DNA of 64,000 nucleotides from an uncultured Myxococcales bacterium. GTDB taxonomy: Bacteria > Myxococcota_A > Polyangia > Polyangiales > Polyangiaceae. Below, in pieces: positions 26,296-35,723 of this stretch. The stretch is taken from positions 1 to 64,000 of the forward strand of contig CALMUT010000344.1 in the NCBI GenBank assembly GCA_937872925.1, in the 5' to 3' direction. The notes beneath the pieces were generated by a model. That model made no database searches and had not been told where the DNA came from. It was given only the letters and a program-made list of their open reading frames with translations. The position numbers were made by a program, and so were the translations under genes. Numbering within the stretch: position 1 is the first letter of the stretch; each line of letters opens with the position of its first letter.

Positions 26296-27552
26296 ATGCC
26301 CGGATTCGACCGAAGTGCCCAGGGACACGCGCAGCTTGGCGGCACGCCCTTATCCAAATTGCTCGCCGAGTCGAAGCAAGCCACGCCAGTATTCCTCTAC
26401 GACCTCGACGCCATCGCCGCCTCTACCCGCGCGCTGGTGCTTGCCTTCGGCGCGACGCGCCACGTCGTTGCGTACGCCGTGAAGGCCAATACCGCGGGCT
26501 CCGTCGTGCGAGCCGTAGTGGAAGCCGGTGGCGGCGCGGATACGGTCAGCGGCGGGGAGCTGGCAGTTGCCCTCGGGGCCGGCGCGCCTCCGGATCGCAT
26601 CGTGATGAGCGGCGTCGCGAAACTGGATTGGGAACTCGACCGCGCCATCGCCGCGGGCATCCGCGCGATCCAACTGGAGAGCGTCGAAGAGATCGCCAGA
26701 GTCGCCGCCCGGGCCAAAGCCGCGGGCAAGCGCGCGCGGGTGAGCGTGCGCGTGAACCCCGACGTGAATATCGATTCCCACGCCCACATCGCGACCGGGC
26801 ACGATGAAGCCAAGTTCGGCATCGTGCGCTCGGATCTGGGTGCAACCTGGGACACGCTGGCCGCCCACGCGGCGGAGCTCGAGCTTGCCGGGGTCAGCAC
26901 CCACGTCGGATCCATGCTTGCAACCGTGGGGCCGTACATCGAGTCCGCACAGGTGGTTTGCGACATTGCTCGGGATTGGCGGGCCCGCGGCGCGAAATTG
27001 GATTTTTTGGATTTTGGCGGAGGGTTCGGCATCGACTACGGCAAGGGGCCGGTGACGCCGCCTGCCGATTTCGCCAAGGCGTCTTGTGCGCTCGCCGAAA
27101 AAGCCGGCCATGGAGATCTGTGCCTGATCGTCGAGCCCGGACGCGCCTTGGTGGCGTCCCACGGCGTGTTGATCGCGCGTGTGGTTCAGGAAAAGCGGAG
27201 CAGCGCGCGGCGCTTCTGCCTGGTGGACGCCGGCATGAACGACTTGATCCGTCCCGCGCTGTACCAAGCCCGCCACCGCGTGGAGCCCCTGGACCGCGCG
27301 CCAAGTCCACCAGCGGCCCAGGTCGTCGGCCCCGTCTGCGAAAGCGCAGACGACTTCGGCTTGCACGAACTGGGGGATCCCCTACCCGAGCTGGTAGTGA
27401 TCCGAGACGTTGGCGCCTACGGCTTCACCATGGGCAGCGCCTACAACGGCCGGCCCCTGGCGACGGAAGTGTTCGTGCGCGGTGGCAAAGTCGTGCACGT
27501 CAGCGCCGCACGCAGCGTCGACGCCTGGGTACAGAGTCGCCTCGACGCGTAA
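26296..27552 (+). CDS. lysA: Diaminopimelate decarboxylase
   Basis: 418 residues, normal for the family. It removes CO2 from meso-diaminopimelate to give L-lysine, using PLP. The PLP lysine lies in VVAYAVKANTA (about residue 60). Other family motifs are GGGADTVSGGELAVAL, LDFGGGFGIDYG, EPGRALVASHG, and the cysteine-containing GPVCESADDFG near the active site. ATG 26296 is chosen because homology begins with the TPVFLYDLDAI segment about 30 residues in. It diverges from pyk. Confidence 0.96.
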   Translation: MPGFDRSAQGHAQLGGTPLSKLLAESKQATPVFLYDLDAIAASTRALVLAFGATRHVVAYAVKANTAGSVVRAVVEAGGGADTVSGGELAVALGAGAPPDRIVMSGVAKLDWELDRAIAAGIRAIQLESVEEIARVAARAKAAGKRARVSVRVNPDVNIDSHAHIATGHDEAKFGIVRSDLGATWDTLAAHAAELELAGVSTHVGSMLATVGPYIESAQVVCDIARDWRARGAKLDFLDFGGGFGIDYGKGPVTPPADFAKASCALAEKAGHGDLCLIVEPGRALVASHGVLIARVVQEKRSSARRFCLVDAGMNDLIRPALYQARHRVEPLDRAPSPPAAQVVGPVCESADDFGLHELGDPLPELVVIRDVGAYGFTMGSAYNGRPLATEVFVRGGKVVHVSAARSVDAWVQSRLDA

Positions 27553-27617
27553 CCTCCGGTCTCTCGCGGGACGCGGGTGCCCGCGATGCGCCACCTTGCG
27601 ACCCAACAAAAAAACCG

Positions 27618-29795
27618 CTAGTTGCTGCCGCCGCCGCGTTTCAGGGCGGGCATCTTCACCGAGGAGCGCCGTCGGCGCGTGGCCGACGATTTGGACGCCG
27701 CGCGGGTGGAGCTCGAGCTGTCCACGCGGCGGGTGCCGCTGCCACGGGGCGAAGGCGTCATGCTCCGCGTGCGGTACACTTCACCGTCGACCACGACTTC
27801 GACGCCAAGCGAGCGGCAGCGTCGAGCCAGCTTTTCGACGTCCACGCCTGGGTTGATCAGCAACCCCGCCGGCGGCGATGGTTCGACGAACAAATCCGCT
27901 GTCTGGCGCCGCGTGCGCAGCATCTCCCGCAGCTCTTCGTCCTCGACCCACAAGAAGCCTTGGGTCGGAATGAATTCCGCGCGGCCCAATACAGCGGCCG
28001 CCTGCGCCAACATACGCTCGATGGGATCGGGCAATTCCACGATCGACTCGAGGCGACTGCGAATGAAGTCGGAGTCGTAGCCAGCCGCAAGGGCGAGGCT
28101 GATAGCGTGGGGGGTGATCGAAAGGTCGAGCCCGACGCTGATGGCGCCAATCTCCACAAAGGGCGCGAGGGAAAGCACGTCTCCGATACGCGCGTTGGAA
28201 CCCACGCGGAGCACTTGCCCGTCCAGATAGGCGCTCGGGTCCGCCGCCGGGGCGGACGCCTCTGGGTCGAGCAGCACTCGGCCGCGGGGTGTGATGCGGA
28301 GCGTCGGACCGGAATCGTCATCGTCCGGCTCGCCCAAATCCACGACGCCCAAATGGTGCAAGGTCTCAAGGGCGATGCGTCGGGCAATTTCCGGCGGCGC
28401 GGCGGGCTCAACACCGGCGCGCTGCCCCCAACGCGTCAACAGTCGCCCCACCCCGGGAGTGCGGCTGTCTGCGCGGACGTACGCCGCGACCGCTTCCCAA
28501 GGTGCCCAGCGCCCATCAGAGAGCTCCCGCAGGGCGTCGAGCACCATCTCGCGCAGCACCCCAACGGAGCTCGCTTCGCGCACTTCGCTAGCCACTCGCA
28601 AGACTTCCCCGTCCGGGCGCGCATCGTCCCAGGCGCCGCCCTGACGCCAGGCGTTGAACAGCAGCTGAGAGAGCGCACCCACGCTCATGGATCCGGGCGG
28701 AGACGCGGTGTTCACCGCAGACGGATCCCAAAGGCCCACTGCGCGAGAAAGCGAGGCAATCATCGCAACGGTTTCTGGCTGAGCGCCGAAACGCGTGGAG
28801 AGCTTGCTGATCAGCGAACGCGGCGTGCCGATGCCGGGCTTCACTTCGATGGCAGGGTCCCGGGTGACCAGCGCCATGGCGAGGGTGAGGGGCACCGGAT
28901 CGGCGGCGAAGCTCGCGCGACGTGGCGCGTGATCTTCTTCCAATACGAAGCTGCGGATCTCTCGGCGCTGCGCCTCACGCTCGGCCCGGCGCTGGGCGCC
29001 GACGAGGCGCGCCACTTCCGACGGAATGACGTGTCGATTCGGGTGCACCGGAACCAAGAATCCGCGGCGCTCCAGAGCGAAACCAACACCACGACGCGTG
29101 GGCGTCGCGCCCGTCGCGCCGCGCAGCCGCATGGGCTCTCGCTCCAAGTCGAGCAACTCCTCGGTCTCGACTTCGCCGCCTACCTTCTCGATGGCACGCA
29201 AGAGCTTGCGCTCGAGCGGCGCAAGCTCGTCAATCTCTTCTCGCAAGCGGTCTGGGTCGTTCAACACCAGCCACGCAGCCTCGAAGGACAGCGCATAGGG
29301 AGGAGTTGCCGGGCGCCCCAAGTAGTGAGACGCGATGGCGGCGGCGACTTCGGGATTCGCCTGAGAAACGAGAGCGCGCAAACCACGCGGATCTTCGCCC
29401 TCCCAACTCCGCACTTGAACCATGTACGCAATGGGCAGCACCAACTCGACCTTGCCGTCTTCCGCGCCCCGCGCGAAGACGATGCCGCTTGCGACGAGTG
29501 GCTGCACCGCGGGGGGGAGGCTGTCGACGACCAACACACCCTTGGCTTCAGCAATGCGATAGAACAGCTCGGCAGTCGGCCCGGGCAAGCGCGAGGGGTC
29601 ACGTGCTTCAGGCAAGTTGATCAACGCACGCGCCACCTGCGACGGGACGTCGATGCGTTTTTGTTCGTCGACGACGACGCCCACTCGCTCGATCAGCTTC
29701 GACAGTTCGCGCGGAGGCAACGCTCGCAACACATCACCAATGGGTAACGCCCGAAGCCCCGGACTCTTGCGTGAACGCTGTTTCTTGCTGCTCAT
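27618..29795 (-). CDS. XPB/Ssl2 N-terminal-like (helicase-associated) protein
   Basis: 725 residues. The C-terminal third (about 480-680) carries the pattern of the helicase XPB/Ssl2 N-terminal domain: PSAYLDGQVLRVGSNA, a FVEIGAISVGLDLSITPHA block, and GVDVEKLARRCRSLGVEVV near the end. The rest is helical with winged-helix-like pieces. No Walker motifs are present, so it is not itself a helicase. In other bacteria such proteins accompany an XPB-type helicase; none lies in this window. The last 60 residues are Ser/Arg/Lys-rich. It probably works with DNA repair or transcription enzymes, but this is inference. Confidence 0.6.
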   Translation of the reverse strand: MSSKKQRSRKSPGLRALPIGDVLRALPPRELSKLIERVGVVVDEQKRIDVPSQVARALINLPEARDPSRLPGPTAELFYRIAEAKGVLVVDSLPPAVQPLVASGIVFARGAEDGKVELVLPIAYMVQVRSWEGEDPRGLRALVSQANPEVAAAIASHYLGRPATPPYALSFEAAWLVLNDPDRLREEIDELAPLERKLLRAIEKVGGEVETEELLDLEREPMRLRGATGATPTRRGVGFALERRGFLVPVHPNRHVIPSEVARLVGAQRRAEREAQRREIRSFVLEEDHAPRRASFAADPVPLTLAMALVTRDPAIEVKPGIGTPRSLISKLSTRFGAQPETVAMIASLSRAVGLWDPSAVNTASPPGSMSVGALSQLLFNAWRQGGAWDDARPDGEVLRVASEVREASSVGVLREMVLDALRELSDGRWAPWEAVAAYVRADSRTPGVGRLLTRWGQRAGVEPAAPPEIARRIALETLHHLGVVDLGEPDDDDSGPTLRITPRGRVLLDPEASAPAADPSAYLDGQVLRVGSNARIGDVLSLAPFVEIGAISVGLDLSITPHAISLALAAGYDSDFIRSRLESIVELPDPIERMLAQAAAVLGRAEFIPTQGFLWVEDEELREMLRTRRQTADLFVEPSPPAGLLINPGVDVEKLARRCRSLGVEVVVDGEVYRTRSMTPSPRGSGTRRVDSSSSTRAASKSSATRRRRSSVKMPALKRGGGSN

Positions 29796-30008
29796 TGTCT
29801 AGCCAGTCCCCTCACTACGGACAGTGGTCGTACGTTTTCAGGAAACAGCGCTTTTTGCCATCTGTCCAGGACTGCGTGCGACCTAAGGCCCTGGCCCGGC
29901 ATTTTCACGGGGGAGTTAGCCAGCCAGCCGGGCGTGTCTTACTTTTTCCTACAATGGGCACTTCGAGGACTTGTAGTCCCCAGACAGGCGGCGGTAAGTC
30001 CCCTGGCG

Positions 30009-31307
30009 GTGATTCTTCGAGACCCGGTACACGGCCTGGTGTCCTTCGAGACGGACGAACAATCCATTGTGGTGGAGTTGCTCGAGACGCGCGAAGTGCA
30101 ACGGCTGCGACACATCCGTCAACTGGGATTGACGAGCCTGGCGTACCCCGGCGCGGACCACACGCGATTCTCCCATGCCCTCGGCGCGGCCTTCGTGATG
30201 ACGCGTTTCATCACGCGCATGCGCTCGCTGCACGAAGCCCTACCGTTCTGGCAGCGTCTGACCACCGAGCGCGCCCGGGACGCGCTGGCGGCGTCTCTGC
30301 TTCACGATATTGGGCACGGTCCCTTTTCTCATCTATTCGAAGAAGCCTTACCCGAGTGTCCGCGCCACGAATCCTGGACTAGCCGCGTCCTTTTGGACGA
30401 CAGCACCGAGGTGCATCGCGTGCTGACGCGCTACGACGCGTCGCTACCACAGCGCGTCGCCGAGCTCGTGCACGGGCATCACGAACTGCCGTTCTTGGCG
30501 CGCGCCGTCAGTGGCACCTTCGACGTCGACCGCTGTGACTATCTGCTACGTGACGCGTACTTCACCGGCGTGGGCTATGGCAGCTTCGATCTGGATTGGT
30601 TGCTACGAAGCTTTCGCCTTGGGGTGCCCAAAGCACCGGGTCAGGCGCCTCCGCTGGCGGTCGATGGTGCCAAGGGGCTGCCCGCCATCGAGTCCTTCAT
30701 CTTGGCGCGCTTGTTCATGTTCCAGCAGGTGTACTTCCACAAAGCCAGCCGGGCGAGCGAGTGGATGGTGGCGCGCATCTTAGGACGATTGCGCCAACTC
30801 GCCCTCGACGATGTCCGCGTGGCCGGAACTCCACCCGCGGTGCTGTCTCTGGCTACGACGGGCGACGCAAGCCTGGGCGACTACCTCGCCCTGGACGACA
30901 CCGTGCTCTGGACGGCGCTCTCTAGCTTCCGACGCGCGAAGGATCCCATCCTTTCGGATCTATCCACCCGCCTAATGGCCCGCAAGCTCTTCAAAACCTA
31001 CGAGCTCTATGGAGACGCCCAGAAGCCGGAGGTTCGCTACGAAGCCCTGGCCCGGGCACGCGAAATTGCCTCCAAGTCCGGACTCGACGCCGAAACCTAT
31101 GTGGGGTTGGACTGCGCCTCGGACCTGCCCTTCGACGACCAGGATTCTTCCCTGAGCGTGATTTTTCCCGGCGGTGTCGCCAAAAAGCCAGCGGATGTTT
31201 CTTATCTTCTGGGGCGCCTACGCGCGGAACGCGTGGAGCGGGTGCGCCTGATTTTCGCGCCGGAGCTACGCGAAGAGATCGATCGGGCGCTGAAAGACGT
31301 CACATGA
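30009..31307 (+). CDS. HD-domain phosphohydrolase (dNTPase-like)
   Basis: About 432 residues from GTG 30009, where family homology begins (ILRDPVHGLV). An upstream GTG at 29934 is in frame. Metal-binding HD motifs are clear: HTRFSHALG, LLHDIGHGPFSH, HGHHEL and DVDRCDYLLRD. This is the COG1078/SAMHD1-like group, which hydrolyses dNTPs or related phosphate esters. Its stop overlaps the start of the next gene by ATGA. The 213 bases upstream hold no recognised gene. Confidence 0.9.
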   Translation: MILRDPVHGLVSFETDEQSIVVELLETREVQRLRHIRQLGLTSLAYPGADHTRFSHALGAAFVMTRFITRMRSLHEALPFWQRLTTERARDALAASLLHDIGHGPFSHLFEEALPECPRHESWTSRVLLDDSTEVHRVLTRYDASLPQRVAELVHGHHELPFLARAVSGTFDVDRCDYLLRDAYFTGVGYGSFDLDWLLRSFRLGVPKAPGQAPPLAVDGAKGLPAIESFILARLFMFQQVYFHKASRASEWMVARILGRLRQLALDDVRVAGTPPAVLSLATTGDASLGDYLALDDTVLWTALSSFRRAKDPILSDLSTRLMARKLFKTYELYGDAQKPEVRYEALARAREIASKSGLDAETYVGLDCASDLPFDDQDSSLSVIFPGGVAKKPADVSYLLGRLRAERVERVRLIFAPELREEIDRALKDVT

Positions 31308-31978
31308 GAGGCGGGCTGCGCGCCTTCCTCTGCCTCTTGGGCGTATGCGCGCAAGCCTCGGCGCAGTCGGCGCAAGACGCGCCCACACAGACGTGGTCAC
31401 CAGGCAACCCGACCACGTCCCAGCTAGAAGACGAAGTTCAGCCCGGCGACGAGGGGCCACTGACCGACGGCGTGTACGGACGGCTGGATGGCGACATGAC
31501 GGCCGCCGTCGCCCTCGGCGCCGCTGTCGGCGACGCTCGCAGCTACCTCGCAGCGGATCTGAGCCTGCACTACTTTTGGACGGTGGGCATCTACGCCAAC
31601 CTACGCGAGGGCTTGGGGGGAGACGCGCGGGAGTTCGAGCGTGCGGGAGGCGTGGGCGTCGAGGTGCGACCGCTATTTCTGCCGCGCCTTTTGCTCGACA
31701 TGCAAGGCCGCTCGGCACTGCTCGATCTGACCCTGGACTCACTGTCCTTTGGGCTCGGCGCCTACTTTGCCGATGAGGCGCGTCCAACCGCCAGCAGCCG
31801 GGGCGTCGAACTCTCCCTGGGGCTGTCGGTGCCGCTATTTCGATCCGCGAACGGACCCTTTATCCGGCTGCGCGGGGAGCGACGCCTTGGGAGTGCCGCC
31901 GACGAAAGCTCCGAGTCGTTGCTAACGATGCAGCTTGCGTGGCACGGCATTTGGGCGTCCCCGCTGTCGTCGCCGTGA
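31304..31978 (+). CDS. Exported beta-rich (outer-membrane-like) protein
   Basis: 224 residues with a signal peptide (RAFLCLLGVCAQASA, cleavage near AQS). The mature part alternates short hydrophobic strands (AADLSLHYFWTVGIYANLRE, ELSLGLSVPLF, FIRLRGERRL, TMQLAWHGIW), as in small outer-membrane beta barrels. I recognise no family. It overlaps the HD phosphohydrolase by 4 bases, so it is probably co-translated, though a shared function is not obvious. Confidence 0.7.
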   Translation: MRGGLRAFLCLLGVCAQASAQSAQDAPTQTWSPGNPTTSQLEDEVQPGDEGPLTDGVYGRLDGDMTAAVALGAAVGDARSYLAADLSLHYFWTVGIYANLREGLGGDAREFERAGGVGVEVRPLFLPRLLLDMQGRSALLDLTLDSLSFGLGAYFADEARPTASSRGVELSLGLSVPLFRSANGPFIRLRGERRLGSAADESSESLLTMQLAWHGIWASPLSSP

Positions 31979-31992
31979 GCTGAGCATCGCGG

Positions 31993-33162
31993 TCAGTCCT
32001 TGCGCACGACCGGCACGTGGTCCTGCAGGCTATCGTCGATGGCTTCCGCTTCGCGCTTGAAAAAGTCTATCGCCACACTAGACAGGCGCTGGTCCAAAAA
32101 CCAATGCGAGCTGTAGGTGCGCACGGGTTCGAAGCCGCGGGCGCGCTTGTGTTCCCCACCCGCACCGGGCTCGAAGCGAGACAAGCCGCGACGGATGCAC
32201 TCCTCGATGCCTGCGTAGTAGCAGACGTTGAAATGCAGGCAGTCCCGGTCGTCAATGGCGCCCCAGTAGCGGCCAAAGAGTGCGCGCTCCCCGACCAGGT
32301 TGAAGGCCGCCGCAACAGGTCTGTTGCTGGCCGTGTCCCGCGCAATCACGCACAACACGCTGTCGGGCATCGCCGCAACGATGGCGTGAAAGAAGTCACG
32401 GCTGAGGTACTGCCGGCCCCAGTAATAGCGCTCGACGGTGCTCCGGTAGCAATCGAAGACATGATCCACCAACGCCGCGTCGAGCTCACGACCGGTTCGG
32501 ATCTCCAGGCGCGTGCCTTGCTCGCCCAGGGCCCGGCGCTCCCGCTTGAGCTGGTGGCGCCGCTTGCTGCTCATCTTCGACAGGAATTCGTCGAAGCGTG
32601 CATAGCCCTGGTTCTGCCAATGGAACTGTACTCCCACGCGTTGCGCCATGCCGGCAGCCGCTAAGGCGTCGGCCTCTTCCCGAGACGAAAACAGCACATG
32701 CGCTCCGGACAGTTCGAAGCTCTCGACCACCTTCGCTGCGCCCGCCGCGATAGCGCGGGTCAGCTCGGGTCGGTCGGAAGGATCGGCGCATAAGAGCCGC
32801 GCGCCCGTCGCGGGCGTGAAGGGCGACGCCAGGATCAACTTGGGGTAGTAGGCAACGCCCAGTCGGTGTTGGGCAAAGTCCGCGATGCCGTGATCGAATA
32901 CAAACTCCCCCTGGCTATTGCCCTTCACGTAAGCAGGCGCCACGCCGATGAGCTGGTCCCCGCGGTAGAGCGCCATGTGCATGGGGGCCCAACCATGCTC
33001 CGGATGTACCGCGCCAGTTTCTTCTAGGGCGTGGAGGAATTCGTAGCGCAGGAACGGCGGGGTTTCCGAGTCCGCTTGGCCATTCCACGCGTCCCGCCCG
33101 ATTTCGCTGATGGCGCTGTGGGTGCGCAACTCAATCATGGGTTTCGACCGCGCGGGGCTCAT
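31993..33162 (-). CDS. FemAB-like (DUF482) GNAT-type acyltransferase
   Basis: 389 residues. ATG 33162, or ATG 33138 eight codons later. The sequence matches the COG3146/FemAB_like family (PF04339): FLRYEFLHALEETGAV, PAYVKGNSQGEFVFDHGIAD, YPKLILASPFTPATG, and FEPGAGGEHKRARGFEPVRTYSSHW near the end (shown here as pieces). FemAB relatives transfer amino acids from tRNA to lipid or peptidoglycan precursors; this subfamily is uncharacterised. It follows the cardiolipin synthase by 15 bases, which fits a cell-envelope role. Confidence 0.85.
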   Translation of the reverse strand: MSPARSKPMIELRTHSAISEIGRDAWNGQADSETPPFLRYEFLHALEETGAVHPEHGWAPMHMALYRGDQLIGVAPAYVKGNSQGEFVFDHGIADFAQHRLGVAYYPKLILASPFTPATGARLLCADPSDRPELTRAIAAGAAKVVESFELSGAHVLFSSREEADALAAAGMAQRVGVQFHWQNQGYARFDEFLSKMSSKRRHQLKRERRALGEQGTRLEIRTGRELDAALVDHVFDCYRSTVERYYWGRQYLSRDFFHAIVAAMPDSVLCVIARDTASNRPVAAAFNLVGERALFGRYWGAIDDRDCLHFNVCYYAGIEECIRRGLSRFEPGAGGEHKRARGFEPVRTYSSHWFLDQRLSSVAIDFFKREAEAIDDSLQDHVPVVRKD

Positions 33163-33177
33163 AGGTGAAATGGCACA

Positions 33178-34353
33178 TCACCAGAGTTTTCTGAAACGGT
33201 AGGCGACCTGTTCCACGGCGCGTTCTGCGAGAGAGCGCTGCTCAAACTCTTCGCTGGTCACCTCGTGGCTTTGCTCCAAATCCGCCAGGTAGGACTGCTC
33301 CATGACCGCACCAAAACGCCGGTCATTCACCGCCAGATTGACCTCCAGATTCGACTTCAGGGATCGATAGTCCATATTGAAGGTCCCGATAGTGCTCCAG
33401 ATACCGTCCACCACTGCGGTTTTGGAGTGCAGCACGTTCTTCTGCAACTCGAATATGCGCACGCCGGCCTTGAGCAGGCGGGCATAGATGGCGCGACTCG
33501 CCATGCGCACGATGGGCACATCGCTCTGCCCCGGCAGTAGCACACGCACGTCGACGCCACGGCGCGCGGCTCGGATCAGCGCGCGGCGAATCACCCGGTC
33601 CGGCACAAAGTAACTGTTGGCGAGCCAAATCCGGCGCTGAGCGCGATACATATGCGCCACGTAGGCGCGCACGATCTCGCGGCGCTTCTTGTGAAACGCT
33701 TCGCCAAGCACTCGCACTTGCTGGCCTCCCTCGTCGGGCAGCCCTGCGGCTTTCGGGGCCAAAGCTGGAAGCAATCGAAGGGGCGGGTGACCCGAGGCCT
33801 GCCAAGTGCTCTGGAAGCAATCCGACAACCCACGCACCGCTGGTCCTTCGACCCGCACCATGTCGTCGCGAAAGCCATCGCCACCCTCGCTCACATCCAG
33901 CCAGGGATCTGCCAGGTTGATACCGCCGGTGAAACCAACGCTGCCATCCACGACTAGGATCTTGCGATGATCGCGGCGCGACAAGCGGTCCAAACGGAAG
34001 CGATGACGCCAAGGCAGCACGGGGCCAAACTCATGCACTTGTACGCCAACCTCGGCCAGGCGTTCGAACTGGTTGCGATCCGTTTCGAGGGAGCCGACCC
34101 CGTCGTAAATCACGCAGACCTCCGCCCCGCGCCGCCGCGCGCCGCTCAGTGCCGTCGCAAAGCGCCGGCCGATGCGGTCTGAACCAAACCAGTACATCTC
34201 GAGCAACACTTGCTGCTGGGCGCCAGCAATAGCCGCGAGCATTTCCGGAAATGCTTCGGTGCCATTGCGCAATAGAGACACCGAGTGCCCAGCAACGAAG
34301 TGCTCGTTTAGGCGACGAAACTTTCGCGGTGGCTGCTGGCGAATGAGCGGCAT
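33178..34353 (-). CDS. cls: Cardiolipin synthase-type phospholipase D protein
   Basis: 391 residues with two HKD motifs, HRKILVVDGSVGFTGG at about residue 130 and HSKTAVVDGIWSTIGTFN near 310. This is the pattern of bacterial cardiolipin synthases, which join phosphatidyl groups. Its length and lack of N-terminal membrane helices resemble ClsB rather than ClsA. It lies between the symporter (5 bases upstream) and the FemAB-like gene (15 bases downstream), so the three form a compact operon. Confidence 0.9.
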   Translation of the reverse strand: MPLIRQQPPRKFRRLNEHFVAGHSVSLLRNGTEAFPEMLAAIAGAQQQVLLEMYWFGSDRIGRRFATALSGARRRGAEVCVIYDGVGSLETDRNQFERLAEVGVQVHEFGPVLPWRHRFRLDRLSRRDHRKILVVDGSVGFTGGINLADPWLDVSEGGDGFRDDMVRVEGPAVRGLSDCFQSTWQASGHPPLRLLPALAPKAAGLPDEGGQQVRVLGEAFHKKRREIVRAYVAHMYRAQRRIWLANSYFVPDRVIRRALIRAARRGVDVRVLLPGQSDVPIVRMASRAIYARLLKAGVRIFELQKNVLHSKTAVVDGIWSTIGTFNMDYRSLKSNLEVNLAVNDRRFGAVMEQSYLADLEQSHEVTSEEFEQRSLAERAVEQVAYRFRKLW

Positions 34354-34358
34354 GGGAG

Positions 34359-35633
34359 CTATCCGCCGCTGGCGAGGATCCCCGTCTCGCCCTCGCTACG
34401 TCCGATCACGACTGCCGCCGTCGTATCCCCCAGCACGTTCACTGCCGTTCGGCACATATCCAAGATGCGATCCACGGCCAAGATCAAACCGACTGCTTCC
34501 AAGGGCAAGCCGATGGTGGTGAGGATCAGTGTGATGGCCACCAAACTGGCGGCTGGGATCCCGGCGACACCAATGGAAGTGAGGAGCGCCACCACAACGA
34601 TAGTGAGCATCTGGCCAAAACTGAGCTGCAACCCGTAGGCTTGGGCAATGAACATCGCCGCCACACACTCGTAGAGGGCAGTTCCGTCCATGTTCACGGT
34701 CGCACCGAGAGGCAAGGTGAAGGACGTCACCCGCTTGGACACGCCGGCTCGTCGTTCCACGCAATCCAGAGTCAGCGGCAGGGTCGCAGACGAGGAGGCC
34801 GTCGAAAACGCCATCAACATCGCCGGCGCGACGGCACGCAGATGCGCGACAGGATTGACGCGTCCCAAGACGCGAAGCAACAGCGGCAGCGTGACAAAGG
34901 CGTGCACCGCCAATGCCACGATCACCACCAGCGTGAACGAAAGCAGCGGTCGCAGCGCACCGAAGCCGGTCGTCAGCACGACCTTGGCGACCAAAAAGAA
35001 CACACCCACCGGGGCGAACTTCATCACAAGGTCCGTGATCAGCAGCATGATCTCGTAGATGCCGTTCCAGAACGACATCACGACGCTGCCGTGGCGCTCG
35101 GGGATCTTCGTGAGCATGAACCCGAAGAGCAATGCAAAGAAGATCAACCCGAGCATCTGCCCCTCAGCAGCGTCCTTGAAGACGTTCTCAGGCACGAGAC
35201 GCAGGAAGACTTCCACCACGTCTTTCTGCGAGCGCCCGGCGACCTCGGCGGTCACCTCAGCGGTGTCTGCGGAAAGGCCAATCAAGTCCTTCGCGGGTCG
35301 ACCGTCCACCACCCCCGGCTGGACGTTGGCCACCAAGACCAGTCCCACGACGATCGCCAAAAGCGACGTCAGCGCGTAGTAGCCGACGGTCTTGAGGCCC
35401 ATGCGCCCGAGCTGCACGCCGCTACCCATGCCGGCGACCGCCGCAATGATCGACGAGAGGATCAGCGGCACCACCAGCATCTTGAGGGCGCGCAAGAATA
35501 GCGAGCCGAAAAACTCGCAGACCCCCGCCACGCTGGCGCCAAGAAAACCTGCCTCAGCCGGCACGGTCAGCCCCACCAGCACTGCCAAGGCCAGTGCGAT
35601 GAAGATCTGGAAATGGAGCTTGAGTTTCGGCAC
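34359..35633 (-). CDS. Dicarboxylate/amino acid:cation symporter (DAACS)
   Basis: About 424 residues. GTG 35633 is chosen as nearest to family homology; further GTG codons occur upstream at 35678 and 35702. It imports C4-dicarboxylates or glutamate/aspartate with H+ or Na+. Motifs: a helix-loop with FSTASSSATLPLTL, the metal-site LPLGATVNMDGTALYE, and VAGIPAASLVAITLIL. About eight membrane helices plus two re-entrant loops fit the family. It heads the symporter-cls-femAB set. Confidence 0.92.
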   Translation of the reverse strand: MPKLKLHFQIFIALALAVLVGLTVPAEAGFLGASVAGVCEFFGSLFLRALKMLVVPLILSSIIAAVAGMGSGVQLGRMGLKTVGYYALTSLLAIVVGLVLVANVQPGVVDGRPAKDLIGLSADTAEVTAEVAGRSQKDVVEVFLRLVPENVFKDAAEGQMLGLIFFALLFGFMLTKIPERHGSVVMSFWNGIYEIMLLITDLVMKFAPVGVFFLVAKVVLTTGFGALRPLLSFTLVVIVALAVHAFVTLPLLLRVLGRVNPVAHLRAVAPAMLMAFSTASSSATLPLTLDCVERRAGVSKRVTSFTLPLGATVNMDGTALYECVAAMFIAQAYGLQLSFGQMLTIVVVALLTSIGVAGIPAASLVAITLILTTIGLPLEAVGLILAVDRILDMCRTAVNVLGDTTAAVVIGRSEGETGILASGG

Positions 35634-35723
35634 GCAGGCGGAGCGTATCCGAAAGCGCACATTCAGTGCAGTGATCACGCCGCTTGGCTTCCCAGCCCAC
35701 ACGACTTACACGTTGGTACCCTC

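Noticed and set aside
27573-27612. GC hairpin and A7 run between lysA and the XPB-N-like gene as a terminator
   Set aside because: For the minus strand the T run comes before the hairpin, which is the wrong order. For the plus strand the hairpin is followed by A, not T.
26958-29747. A 929-codon plus-strand open frame across lysA and the XPB-N-like gene
   Set aside because: It is out of frame with lysA and antisense to a well-supported 725-residue gene. The product is Arg/Ala/Gly-rich with no domain. Long antisense frames are usual at this GC content.
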